Positions 11,555 to 23,700 of a DNA stretch of 64,000 nucleotides are shown piece by piece; the stretch's first letter is position 1, and each line of letters begins with the position of its first letter. The stretch lies in contig CM068827.1 of the NCBI GenBank assembly GCA_028554795.2, positions 70,095,809-70,159,808 of the forward strand, given 5' to 3'. Under the pieces are notes generated by a model that worked only from the letters and a program-made list of their open reading frames with translations, did no database searches and was not told where the DNA came from. The translations under genes were made by a program, and so were the position numbers. Origin of the DNA: Sinohyriopsis cumingii. Its lineage: Eukaryota > Mollusca > Bivalvia > Unionida > Unionidae.

Positions 11555-11652
11555 CATTGACCGAGCCCGCGACTCGAACCCACGCAGTCAGAGGTGAGAT
11601 GGCAGTGATCCGTAACGGAGAGCGCTTTAAACCACTCGGCCACTCGGGCCCC
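11555..11652 (-). repeat. tRNA-derived SINE head (Ser/Leu-like)
   Basis: The minus strand reads GGGGCCCGAGTGGCCGAGTGG at its start, with a box A of class II tRNA type, and ends with a box B of the form GTTCGAGTCGCG. The region between does not form a clean anticodon arm, and the sequence continues leftwards as a repeat-like tail, so a SINE is more likely than a functional tRNA gene. Confidence 0.5.
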
Positions 11653-12846
11653 TAATTTGAATGGTAAATTATACAATCGGCGACAACAACAAAAAAATGC
11701 CTTTGGCACATATATTTAGAAAACCATTTATTTAGCGTAGGTAGTTTCTATTTTAACTTCAAACGCATAAGCATGATTGTAGCACAGCTTTGTGAACCAG
11801 TCAGTGAGCATCCGGTGTGAGTGACAAAATCTCTAGAAACGATTCCAACGCTAAAACAAGGCTTACCAAAAACTCGAGTAAAGTATCCGATTGGTTCACA
11901 CGTTAGTCAGCGTACTTAGTTAAAACGTATATAGCATAAATGTACAAAATTTCAGTTTTTATTTCCCTTTTTTATTTGACCAACTATACCAAGTATATAT
12001 AGATAGTGCAAGAAAATCTTGCAAATAATCAGACTTTGACAATGAATATATAAAAGAAGCACCCGCTTTTTTCACGAATATATTCTTTAGCATGCTTCGA
12101 ATGATTCCGTAAATTTGTGAGTTCCAGCTTTTTGTTTTAATTCCAGTTTGTTTGCTTGCTTATTATTTTACCTTCTGTATATTCTATATATGTATACTTC
12201 AAGAGAATGGGCTTTTTCATGAAGCGGAAAAGGACAATGTTGGGGGGGGGGGAGCGGTTTCGGGGTTTTTCTCTCTTTTTTATTTTTTTTTGCACTGAAA
12301 ACTCCGTTTGGATCGAAAAGCAAAGTAGATGACAGTTTTAGGTACCCACTGTTCTAGCTGTAATCTGGTTAGAAATCATAAAATTATAAGTTAAATAATT
12401 ACGTATATATTTTGTATATTTTTTGTATCCTTGATGCCTCTCTTTTTTAACATCGATAAGGGGTATAGTATAAGTTGCCGGGGCGGGGGTGGGGGCGCTT
12501 TGCTGCTAACATTTATTTTTACGGTATAGATGGTCTAGTTTCGCGCACAAAATAAAAGAAAGGTAGATACGAAATGAGCAACACCAATCGGTAACAACTG
12601 CACAGTCTTTTTCTAGACTCTCGCTCTCGTTAGATCTGTCAGTCACGCGAGAGTCTGGTTGAAGGAAATTATTTTTGCAAATGGTCGTAAAACCGGCTTC
12701 ATGGAAATTGTAATTTAAAAAAATAAAACAAAGGTCAGATCATTGGGGTTGGTAACTCACTTTCTGTCTGACAATAAAATTAAATCACCCAAAACATGAT
12801 TTCCGTTACTTTGAAAATATCTAATATCGTAACGTACTCTTCAAAC
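11653..12846. other. Intergenic AT-rich DNA
   Basis: No gene is seen. It contains poly-G runs at about 12242-12251 and 12478-12495. Confidence 0.4.
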
Positions 12847-13062
12847 CGCTCCGGTGGCTTAGTGGTTAGAGCGTCCGCCTCGGATGCGGGAGGTCGTGGG
12901 TTCGATCCCTAGCCAAGTCATACCAAAGACTTACAAAAATGGTACTAATAGCTGCCTCGCTTGGCGCTCAGCAATAAGAGGTTAGTGCTAGGACTGGTCG
13001 GCCTGGTGTCAGGATAATGTGACTGGGTGGGACATCATGATACATGTCTGGTAGTCGATTTT
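12847..13062 (+). repeat. tRNA-derived SINE, copy 1
   Basis: It starts with a tRNA-like head: box A GGCTTAGTGGTTAGAGCG and box B GGGTTCGATCC. A body follows with TGCCTCGCTTGGCGCTCAGC and GACTGGTCGGCCTGGTGTC. The same body appears at 13344-13640 (+) and 28536-28845 (-), so this is a dispersed family. This copy ends near GATACATGTCTGG and is shorter than the others. Confidence 0.85.
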
Positions 13063-13343
13063 GTCTAAATGGAGACTTATAATATACATGAAGACTTATA
13101 ACATTGTGTATAGATCCAAACAAACTCGGTAACCTGCAGAGGGCTGACCATTATACTACAGCTGTTCGCTACAGCATATTTAGAGAAGGCTGAAGTTTGT
13201 ATAGAACTTTTGTACTCGCTTAGAAGCTGAGTCCAACTACAAACTACTATTTCGGATATCTGTATCATCTATTAACTTTTTAATATAGTCTTTTATTTAA
13301 GTCATGTGGGTCTATGGCATTTATATTTTACATTCTCTATAAT

Positions 13344-13640
13344 TCAGCGGCGGGAGTTCGTGGGTTCGATCCTCGGACTAGTCACACTAAGGACTTATAA
13401 AAAGGGTACTAACAGCTGCCTCGCTTGGCGCTCAACATTAGGAGTTTAGTGTTAAGACTGGTGGACCTGTTTTCATGATAATGTGACTGTGTGGGATATC
13501 ATGCTACATGTCTGCGGCGTGATGCCCCAGTGCTAGACATAACTATAAACTGTCACACTGCAGACATCTTAGCGATATGACTAAAAAATTGTTAAAGCTA
13601 AAAATCCAAATCACACACACACACACACACACACACTACT
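13344..13640 (+). repeat. tRNA-derived SINE, copy 2 with AC tail
   Basis: It lacks most of box A but keeps box B (GTGGGTTCGATCCTC), the TGCCTCGCTTGGCGCTCAAC body and the 3' domain (GCTACATGTCTGCGGCGTGA). It ends in an (AC)n run at about 13612-13636. Confidence 0.85.
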
Positions 13641-14640
13641 TCAGTCAAATACGGCACGCATTAATTTGAATAGAGGTTACGTAAAGATCAAGTGACACGA
13701 TGAGTGCATTGTCGTATATGCCTATCATGCATGCCCTAATTGTTCTGTGGCTCCCAAATTCGAGTACCTATGACTTTTACGTTATTTCAAAATATAATGA
13801 TTTTAAATGTTTGAGAATCTTTGAGTAATTCAGAGTTTGCTGATTAGATGTGTATGTGGTGGTTGTATAAGTGAATTTAATATGCACCGTCTCATTCTTC
13901 AAAGTATGCCCGTTTCTGTAAGAGCTGTTGAGAAGAAATCGTGATTGATTTATAAGGTGTTATTTATAATGTGTTCTTTGAATTTAACAAAGTGGAAAAT
14001 CTTTAATTTAAACAGTCAGTACCTATTGGATCATGTGAATGTATTCAAGGACTTGAATATATAAATATCGGATTATATGAAACTTTCAATGACTTCAGTG
14101 ATATTCTCCGTTCACGAGAGTACTACGAAGTAAAAACGGTAACACACAAACACATTAGAACATTCATTGAGAATACCTTTGAACAGATTCCGGATAAGTG
14201 TGAAATTGATTGATAGTACAGCTTAGGGTAATATACTCGGAATTCATACACTGCAAATTATTTTTCATTCTTCGTTAGATTTTATATTTTATTTAAATAA
14301 ATTTATATTTTAGAAAATTGAATGCTGGTTGGGAATTCGGGTCAGTGTAGTATATCAGGAGTAATCAGTGCAACAAATAGTGTACACCCTAACCTGCTGG
14401 CACATTATGCAGCTGCAGATCATGGTCAAAGTTCTTTTCAGCTGGACTCGACTTATAAGCAACTGAAGGTATTAATGACCATTACGTGCATGAATCCTAA
14501 CAGAACAAACCTGGATTTTATATATGCATATTAATTTTCTACCCCAGACAGAGCAACATTATTACCGTCACTTCCAGCATGTTGGGTAACGATACTATCG
14601 TTTCTGATTCAATATTACCATACTCTCTAACGAGGCTGGA
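13641..14640. other. Intergenic DNA, no gene seen
   Basis: No protein-like signal and no strong repeat was recognised. Confidence 0.4.
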
Positions 14641-14647
14641 GCTACTT

Positions 14648-15250
14648 TAAGTGACAGGGGACAGTTTCGCATATTGGCCCCTTGCAAATTTCTTAACTTA
14701 AGGGTATGGCGTGACTTTTTGAGCTATTATTGTGTAATAATTAAAGATATGGACATATTTGTGAATTTTGTCTTTCCGGCTTGGGTTGTTCTTGAAACTG
14801 ATGTAAGGCATGTACACCTCATGTAGTCACTGCACAGTATGTAGCCAGTGAAATACCAATAGTCGTCTAGGAAGCAGAGCTAGCTACTTACAACAATAGT
14901 CACGTTGGTTCAAGACAAGTAGAATATCTCAAAAACTGATTGGATGACAACTAATTTTGAATAGCATCAAACTATTAAGTACATAATGTTTTTTTGACAA
15001 GTATCACCCAAGAAAAGGGCTTGTGTTTGCATGTATAAATGTTTTATTGGGGGGTGCATCAACTTTTTATTCTATGAATTTCTATTAACTTGTCATATCA
15101 AGTGATTGATATTCCTATGTGTTGCTTTATTATACCTATCCCAAATATAGACCTTTTTGACCTAACTGATGTATTTGTTTATGAATTTTTATATTAGGCA
15201 GGTGTATGCAACATTAAATTTGTGCATAAAAACTATCCCTTGCACCCTTA
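14648..15250. repeat. Direct repeat copy A (about 0.6 kb)
   Basis: This segment shares long stretches with 15930-16565, for example GATATGGACATATTT, TGTCTTTCCGGCTT (variant) and GGCATGTACACCTCATGTAG, in the same order and orientation. Both copies begin with a 'TATTGGCCCCTTGCA' block. It is non-coding and probably an old segmental duplication or a mobile element of unknown type. Confidence 0.75.
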
Positions 15251-15929
15251 AGAATTTTTTTTACTGGTGCAGTGAACCACATCTGTTATTATTTTCTTGT
15301 TCTTTATGCATATGCAGGTAATTATTATAGAGTAGCCTCATTATATTTATTATCTTTGTCCATATTTACCCAGTTTCAAAGTTAGTTAGGCCATGGTGTA
15401 CCCCCCTTCAATATCATCACTAGAACAAGAATAACAGGTCAGGAATTTTAGTCTGCGTGTAAGATTAAAATTACTTTTGAAGTACATTATAAATGTAAAT
15501 GTCTTGTGACATTTGTTCTTATTTTTTACACTTAAAAAAAAATATTCAACAAACATTTGCTTCCAGATTAGAGAAGTTCTATCATTAATGAGCGTGTATC
15601 ATAGTCGGTCACCTTTTGGAAATGTAAAATCCCTTCTTAGCATTCAGTCAACATTTTGATGGAAATTTGGTATTTTCCTGACTATGACGGCAAAAAAAGA
15701 GACAGAAAACATCTTCCATTGCATACAATTTGAATTCTTATCAAAAAGGCAGTCTCAGCACACGTAGAAATGCAACGCTTTTTGCCGCAATGTGGTCACT
15801 TTTCTAATGGAGTAAAAACAATATTAGTTTTGCATAAAATATAATTTCCTTCATACCATCAAGCTAGATAATTTTAACTATTTTATATCTATAAAACTTT
15901 CGATATAAATTATTTTGCACAAAATGTTT

Positions 15930-16565
15930 AAGGTGGCAGGGGCCGATTCCCGTATTGGCCCCTTGCAGATTGTTTAACTTACGGGTTAGATGTGACTTTT
16001 TGAGATATTATTGTGTAATAATTAAAGATATGGACATATTTATGAATTTGGTCTTTCCGGCTTTTGTTGTTCTTGAAACTGATGTAAGGCATGTACACCT
16101 CATGTAGTCACTGCACAGCATGTAGCAGTAAATACCATTAGTCGTCTAGGAATCAGAGCTAGCCACTTATAGCAGTAGACATTGGTTCAAGGCAAGTAGA
16201 ATATCTCAAAAACTGCCTGGATGACAACTATTTTGAATAGCATCAAACTATTAAACACATAATGTTTTCCAAAATTATCGCCCAAGGATAAAGCTTTTGT
16301 TTGCAATTTGAGCACCGCGTGTTCTCAAAAATGGCCTTCAGACATGAAAAATGCATGATAAATTTAGGGGTGGAGTGCATTAACTTTTTATTCTATGAAT
16401 TTCCATTGACTTGCAGATCAAGTGAATGTTATTCTTATGTGTTGCTTTATTATACCTATCCAAAAATATGGATCTTTTTGACTTCACTGATGTATTTTAT
16501 TTTTTATTAATTTTTATATTAGGCAGATGTATGCAACATTAAATTTGTGCATAAAAACTGTCCCT
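15930..16565. repeat. Direct repeat copy B (about 0.6 kb)
   Basis: Partner of 14648-15250, about 1.28 kb apart. It is diverged by scattered substitutions and small indels and has an extra segment near 16300-16370 that copy A lacks. Confidence 0.75.
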
Positions 16566-16678
16566 TCACCCTTATCCTCAATGTTTCCTGGTTAGATTGC
16601 AGTGCTTCTAGTGATGGAATCTCAACACTAACAGTAAACAAAGCTCTCACAGCAATGATAGCTAAGAAACCTTGCGTA

Positions 16679-16812
<134 letters not shown>

Positions 16813-17765
16813 TCTTATGTCACTTGTTTAGGCTCGAATAAACAGTAACACAAGAAAGAGTGAAAACAACAAGCTTTTAAAAATACAATAATTTATTTCC
16901 CTGGAAAAATTCTGTAAAAATGAAGAAAAAAAATATGAACTTACGGTTTTAAAGAATCAAATAAAAAATAATCCAAAAATAATTCGAGAATAAAATTTTA
17001 GTAGTCTTAATAACAAAATATTCTACTGACTTCACGTTCGAATCCCGACGAAGAATCCAAGATGGAAGACGATGACGCATGCTACAATATGTAGTGTTGA
17101 AGTCCACAGTTCCTTGCAGAAATAAAAATTCTGATAGCTGAATAAATTTTTATTAAAAAACTGTCCTTGTGCCACAATATTAAATGAGCACACGTATTTT
17201 CCAGAAAAATAACAGAATTAATCCTTTTGAATCAAAGTAATTTGAAATAACTCCAAACCAAGTACTTTGAAATAACTCCAAACAGCACAACATAAAACGA
17301 ACAGTTTAACGGCCCAACTTCTACTGAGATTAATTCTCCAAAACATTAGTTATATGGGCTTTTTAAAAGGTAAACAATGGTCACGTGATCATCTTCTAGA
17401 AGTTTTAATGAAGCAAGTACTTGTTACAGCTCACGTTTACCCAGTGTGACCCTGACGAAACCCAATCATTTTTACTCTAAGAAATAAAAAATAAAACATA
17501 AATTGTTTATATCTTAAAGACAAGTCCCATCATGACCTTGGAAACAACCAATCATTTTAAAATAAAAATAAAATAGAACTTGTTTACGAAGGTTGCTACA
17601 AATTCTGAAACAAGGTCAGGATTTAGATCAACTCCTGGTGTTTATAAACTAACAGTCAAGGTCAAACTAATTTTTTTTTAAAGTATCATCTCTAGTGAAT
17701 AAATTTACATTACAATATCCTGTAACGAAAAATAAGAAAAATTAAAACTGACAAACAATTAAATT
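16813..17765. other. Spacer between two AT microsatellites
   Basis: A 950-bp AT-rich stretch between two nearly equal (AT)n tracts. No gene is seen. A short internal duplication (AAATAACTCCAAAC) occurs near 17250-17283. Confidence 0.4.
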
Positions 17766-17766
17766 G

Positions 17767-17900
<134 letters not shown>

Positions 17901-17933
17901 AATCAGATATAATTAAATCAAATATACATAACA

Positions 17934-17935
<2 letters not shown>

Positions 17936-17963
<28 letters not shown>
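17936..17963. repeat. (GT)n microsatellite
   Basis: A clean GT dinucleotide run of about 28 bp. Confidence 0.95.
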
Positions 17964-17968
<5 letters not shown>

Positions 17969-18797
17969 CAGTCTATTTATATCGCCTGGAAGGAAAGAAA
18001 CTTATCATGTGCAGTACCCTTGTTAAAACAAATATCATTTACCTTTTTACTTCTCCGTGATCTGCTTACTCCCAGCGCTAATACTAATATTACCTCGTTA
18101 CTTCGATTGTCACCATTGTATCATCCTGAATTAGCTACCGGTATGTGTCATTGAGTACGGATATATATACTGTACTGGCCTGGGCACGAAGGAAACTTCT
18201 GTGCGTTGATGTCTCGTAAAACAAAAAAGAATTATTACCTTGTCCTGGAGATTTTCCTGCGCTCCCAGTCTCACTGAGTCAAGGTTGACCAGTGCGTGAG
18301 AAGGGATAACTGACATATCATTTTGCGTACACGTGGATACCTGAGGCAGGCGGGGTGGGGGATTAGTTGGCGAGTCGTCTCGATTCAAGGATGATAAATC
18401 CATCGATCTCGTTTCGTTTCTAAAATATATGGGTTATTTCCCTTCCGCCGGAATGCGTCAATATCTCACTAAATATAGCAAAGTGGAAAAACCGATTTGT
18501 TTTTTGCAAAACACCTATAACTTACAGGTACTACCAGGAAAAGTATGGTTAAAACAAGCGAGAAAAGTACAGTTTGTTTCACTGGGTTTCGGCATAGATG
18601 AACACGAATATTCTTTTAACGAGGAGGAAAGTACCCATGAGAATGAGGTGCTCTGCAGTGTGCCTACAGCAGTGTAAGGTTCCGTCTGCCAGTATGATAC
18701 AATAGGCTAGTGACACAATCTACTTTCCTTTTAAAGGCAGATGCTCCTTATCTTATTATTACTTACACGTATTGTATACACTCTAGAAGCCATCAAC
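17964..18797. other. Upstream region of the FEM1-type gene
   Basis: No separate gene is supported. An ATG-started frame at 18741 runs in phase into the FEM1-type gene and adds 19 hydrophobic residues. Because the sequence just before it (CTTTTAAAGGCAG) looks like a 3' splice site, this could be the start of the last exon with the transcript beginning further upstream. A short open frame at 18429-18677 has no recognisable match. Confidence 0.35.
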
Positions 18798-20738
18798 ATG
18801 TCGGAAGATAATCTGCTTTATATCAGAACGAAAGTACACCGACTTTGCGAAGTGGGAGACATCAGGGGTCTTAAATCAATCCTCTCAAACTGGGACATAA
18901 CCGAGTATTTTCACGAAATTTTCAATCACAGAGTTCGTCATGAGGGACAGTGGACCACGCCGCTGCTAATAACTGTTAGAAATGGCCGAGAGAATGTTAC
19001 AAGATTCTTGCTCGAGATGGGCAAAATCGAGGTAGATACAACCGGAACAGTTGCAATTAACAACGAAATTACCAAAAGAGCATCCCCTCTATGGTGTGCT
19101 GCTCGTTTGGGAAATTTTGCCCTGGTTCAGTTATTGGTTGAAAATGGTGCAGACGTGAATCATAAAACGAGCCTCTCATCCACCCCACTACGCGCAGCTT
19201 GTCACAACAACAACAACAACAACAACAACAGCATCATTATGGTCAAATACCTCATGGACAAAGGAGCTGACTACTCCTTGACCGACAGCAACGGGAATGA
19301 TTTACTTCTTAACTGTATCGTATGCGGAAGTAAGGATGTTTTTAATTACATTCTTAGCAGAAACGTGGATCTTTCTATTCAGGACAAAAGAGGGTGCATA
19401 CCATTGCATAAGGCTGCTGAAAAGGGCAATGTTGCTATGGTGGACAGTCTTCTGAAAGCTGGGGCACCCATCACTAAAACAAAGGTAGGTCACATACCAT
19501 TACTTGTTGCAGCTGAATATAAACAGGCTGATGTTGTGGAACATTTTATTAAAACGTCTTTATGCAGTCGCCAGGAGAAGATAGACGCATTGGAATTGTT
19601 AGGGGCAACCTTCGGGTGTCACCCTGAGAATCAGGACTCGCGGAAAGCAATAGACTATTTCTGCAGAGCTATGAAGGAAAGATTTTCTGAGGGGATGGAC
19701 CCTTTAATAAAACCAGATATACAAACAGTCGAAGCTTATGGCATTCTTAAAGAGAGCGAAAGCCTTTCAGACTTGGAAAGTTTATCAAGGGACAAAGATA
19801 CGCTTTGTTCTGAGTCTCTTGCAGTGAGGGAACGAATTCTTGGTCCGCTCTGTTTAACAGTTCCGTGTTTTGTCAGCGAATACGGCACGATGTGCGGTAA
19901 TAATGGAAAGTATGAACAGTGTATCTCACTTTGGATGCATTCGATACCTATGTTCATCCGACAGCGTGAACCGCCGTTTAATACCTTTGTTTTACTTCTT
20001 CAAATATTTTCGGAAATGTTCGCTATTGAAAGAAAACCTGAATTTAAAACTGTTCTGGCATGTCTGGATTTTGTCACTGAAGAAACACAGATTCAACTCG
20101 AGAAGAGTAAAGAAAATCCACATACAGATGAAGAGGATGATGACAACAAGCCTTATCACCCATCCTCAGTATCTATACTTCAAGTGGGACTATTTTTTAT
20201 GGTGACCGGTCTAAAACTCGCTGTTACTGAAGAAGAAAAGAATCTTTTAAAACGATCAACAAAGAAATTAGTCGATAAAAGGGCAAACTGTGGTGGATAT
20301 ACGCTTCTTCACTATGCTGTGGACTTCGAAACGGGCACATTAAACGATACCATCAGAACGCTTGTTTCTTTTCCAAACGCTGATCTATGTGCACTTCTCC
20401 TTGAGTGTGCTGCTGATTCAGACGTCAATCGCTCAAATCAGCAGGGAAGAGGACCGCTTCATCTGATAGCCAGATATTCCAATTCAGTCACAGATTTGCA
20501 GTGTTTAAGAAGAATTTTGAATTTGCTCATAGAACATGGGGCTCATATTGATGCTCGTGATAACGAAGGGCGCACGCCATTAGAGGCCTGTGCAACAACA
20601 GTAGCAGAAGTGATATTAAAACGACATCAAAGGGACATTACTCTAAAATGCCTCGCCGCACGTATTTTGCGTGCACGGAAGATTCAGGTTCAGGATGGCA
20701 TCTCGACTGAATTAAACGATTTCATTAATATGCATTAA
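18798..20738 (+). CDS. FEM1: FEM1-type ankyrin protein (Cullin-2 substrate receptor), single exon
   Basis: The 646-residue product starts MSEDNLLYIRTK. It has N-terminal ankyrin repeats with GRENVTRFLLEMG, SPLWCAARLGNFALVQLLVENGAD (split here for brevity), STPLRAAC and GCIPLHKAAEKG, then the FEM1-specific middle region with ALELLGATF and ERILGPLCLT, two C-terminal ankyrin repeats, and the family-typical end (KCLAARILRARKI). FEM1 proteins recognise C-terminal degrons and hand targets to CUL2-elongin ubiquitin ligases. The start was taken at 18798 because the 19 residues before it are hydrophobic and unlike the family. An (AAC)8 run encodes eight Asn inside an ankyrin repeat (19206-19229). Absence of introns suggests an old retrocopy or a lineage-typical single-exon gene. 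The reading frame is intact. Paralogue (A, B or C) is not decided. Confidence 0.88.
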   Translation: MSEDNLLYIRTKVHRLCEVGDIRGLKSILSNWDITEYFHEIFNHRVRHEGQWTTPLLITVRNGRENVTRFLLEMGKIEVDTTGTVAINNEITKRASPLWCAARLGNFALVQLLVENGADVNHKTSLSSTPLRAACHNNNNNNNNSIIMVKYLMDKGADYSLTDSNGNDLLLNCIVCGSKDVFNYILSRNVDLSIQDKRGCIPLHKAAEKGNVAMVDSLLKAGAPITKTKVGHIPLLVAAEYKQADVVEHFIKTSLCSRQEKIDALELLGATFGCHPENQDSRKAIDYFCRAMKERFSEGMDPLIKPDIQTVEAYGILKESESLSDLESLSRDKDTLCSESLAVRERILGPLCLTVPCFVSEYGTMCGNNGKYEQCISLWMHSIPMFIRQREPPFNTFVLLLQIFSEMFAIERKPEFKTVLACLDFVTEETQIQLEKSKENPHTDEEDDDNKPYHPSSVSILQVGLFFMVTGLKLAVTEEEKNLLKRSTKKLVDKRANCGGYTLLHYAVDFETGTLNDTIRTLVSFPNADLCALLLECAADSDVNRSNQQGRGPLHLIARYSNSVTDLQCLRRILNLLIEHGAHIDARDNEGRTPLEACATTVAEVILKRHQRDITLKCLAARILRARKIQVQDGISTELNDFINMH

Positions 20739-23700
20739 ATTGTGAATGTAAAATTTCCCGACGCAGACTAAGTATTGTTTTGTTATATTCAGAAGATAAA
20801 CCAACGAACTCTTCGGAACCTCCCCATACCACGTGTCCCATTAACTGCACACATGCTGTTATACAGTGTGCAGCATTAAAAGATCAAAGAGATTCACTAG
20901 TATTTAATAATGCCAGGAGAGATTTAATATGATATTTGTCTTCAGTGTGAAAATAGTTTTAGGTCTTGTTTATTTTTTAATATTTGTTTATATTAGTCGC
21001 AAAATTTCGATCGACATAATACGAATAATGATATCAACGGGAATCGAAGTCTTCAGCAGTATACTAAAAATATACGAAACAATTAAATTCAACATTTAAA
21101 ATGTGTGGTGATATATTTATTCTAGCAGTCTGTACTTTTCCATTAAATTCGACAAAGATTTCATTAACCATTTAGTTGGAGTTCTACGTGTTGTGCATTG
21201 AGATAATTCCTATTAGATATTTTATATATTTGCATGTACTTTGCGATATTGTTTTTTATTATATTATATAGATGGGCTTACTCGTGCCAAACTTTTAAAA
21301 GAGATGAGATTTGTTATATTACATTACAAACTGATCTTCCTCGATTTTGCTGGAATATTTTCGTATGTGTATTTTATTTTGAATATTAGATATAATAATC
21401 GAAAAATAAGGCTGAAAATAGATGAAAAATAGAGTATTTAAGATAAAATAAATAGGGAAATGGTAATATATTTGGAGAATTTATATGAAATGTAAGTATG
21501 AGTCATGCTTTGAAGGTAATATGGAATTTTAAACCACAGAGACAATTAGCGTTAATGACCTAAGGCGCTGATTCGTTTTGACGGTGGAATAACATATGCT
21601 AAATATGTCCATATCATATACCAAAGACTGCACGGAAAAAGACGGAATTATTTTCATTAACAAAGACTGCACGGAAAAAGACGGAATTATTTTCATTAAC
21701 AAAGACTGCTATGGAACAGACAGAATTATTCTTGAGACCACAGATGATATGGAGTCAAAGATTGGAATGCACGTGGAAGAAAGTGCATTAACTTAATTTT
21801 CGATTCTGAAAGTGTGTTTGTTTTTATACGACAGTGTTTGACCTCATATTACTAAATCATATTTTATATTAATCTCCAAGTATCATGTAGACAAACGAAA
21901 GTATATATAGATAAAACAAGTGAATCATCAACCCTTAAAAGACAGCTGTTTATACTATTGGTTCGTTTAATGCATAGCTACTATGTTTTATACATTTTAT
22001 CATTTCACCGTTATTTCACACGTAATGCGGATTGGATACCCTCCCATGCCAGCCACTATTTTCTCGGCATGGTATACCCATTATTGTGCTAAAATTGCCT
22101 TGATAATCAGCAAAACACAAGCCCCCAAAAATGATACTATGACGCTTGTGTCCCCAGTGCCGGATTACCAAATAGGCAGAGTAGGCATCGGCCTAGGGGA
22201 TCCGCGACAACGGACCAAAATAACATTGATAAAACGTATTAGGAGATAATTTGCTGGGGGGGGGGGGGCAAGATTTCGACTACCCAAGGACCTAATGGCC
22301 TCCACATGGTTTAATCCGGCACTGTGTGTCACTACCTTAAATTTTGTTTGGCAGTATAGCGCATGAAATGTACATTTACTTCCTTCTATAATAAGTTTTC
22401 TGTTCAAAGATGATTGGTATGTAATTGTAACTTAAGTGTATATGTGCAATTCGTGGTCATTACACCGTGTATTTTGGTCATATGATCCCAGTGAGCACAG
22501 CCGAAGCAGCACGTTGCAATTTATTTTAACTGATTGGAGTACTTTAATTACAAATAAGTTCACATAATTAATCAGCTGCCAATTACACATACAAGGGTTG
22601 CAGCCCACGGAATCCCAACTACCCAGCCTTTGAATCCAAATAAACTAAAAAGAACGGATTACAAGTGACCGGTTTTTAATAGCACAGTATTAACGCTGAT
22701 GCCGAAAAGTCATGACTGCTAAAATAGCAGTGGAGACCATTTCCGGAACTACCTGGACGACGTTCCTGATCTCGATTTTAAAAGGTCGAGTAACAATCAA
22801 ATTGCATTGTTGAATGTATACTGTTCTCATTTTGGCCAGAAAACCCATTTGATAGTAATTTTTGTTCTTAAATTATGATGCGTGATACAACCTATTTACA
22901 GTCAATTTGACTATACTAATTGGTATTTAATTAGTTTATTGAATGTACACTCTGTACACTAAATTCTAACTCATTAATGAGTCATTTTTTCAAAATTTCT
23001 GACCTATTTGATTTGAACAACACAGGTGGCTAACACATTATTGGTATTTTTCATTGCCCGTTATCATAACTGGACTAGATTTGAAATAAGTACGGGCTGG
23101 ATTTTTGGGCGTACACGACATCCTCGGCATGCTTGCCGAGTTCCTTGCCTCCCTTGCCTCTCTCGGACATCGTACATTGACGGAGATGTGGAACCATTTC
23201 CACTCGTCACAATAACCAGGTATCCTAATGTGACGTGTTCGCTGCCGACCAATCGTAGAGGACGTTACATTCTACTTGGGTTGACACCTGGTACGTTCAA
23301 TCGCAGCTGAATACCAACTTTTTTTTTATGAGTGCGTGTTGGGTTCATACCCACTGATGACGGCCCTACATTCAGGTCGTTAAAGACTAATTAGTCCCAC
23401 GACCTGATGGCCAAATTAATCAGTGTTCTTTGAACACATAAATGCCTGGGGGATGAGGCAGTTATTACTTCCCTCGGGATCAATTAAACATCTTACGGTG
23501 CAAGAATAAACCGTCGTCATGCCCAGTCGGGCGAAAACGACGTAAATTTAAATAATCAATCACAAGAGGTTTAATTTTTGTTTTGTTTCTAAAACTTCAT
23601 CCAAAACGGCTAAGTTGAAAACATTTAAAAACAATTCTGACAGCCTCTATAAACGAATTTGATAGAACATGCACACGTGTCGACACGCCTTGGTGTTCCT

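Noticed and set aside
11555-13062. Functional tRNA genes
   Set aside because: Box A and B are present but the arms do not pair fully and the same heads are joined to SINE bodies.
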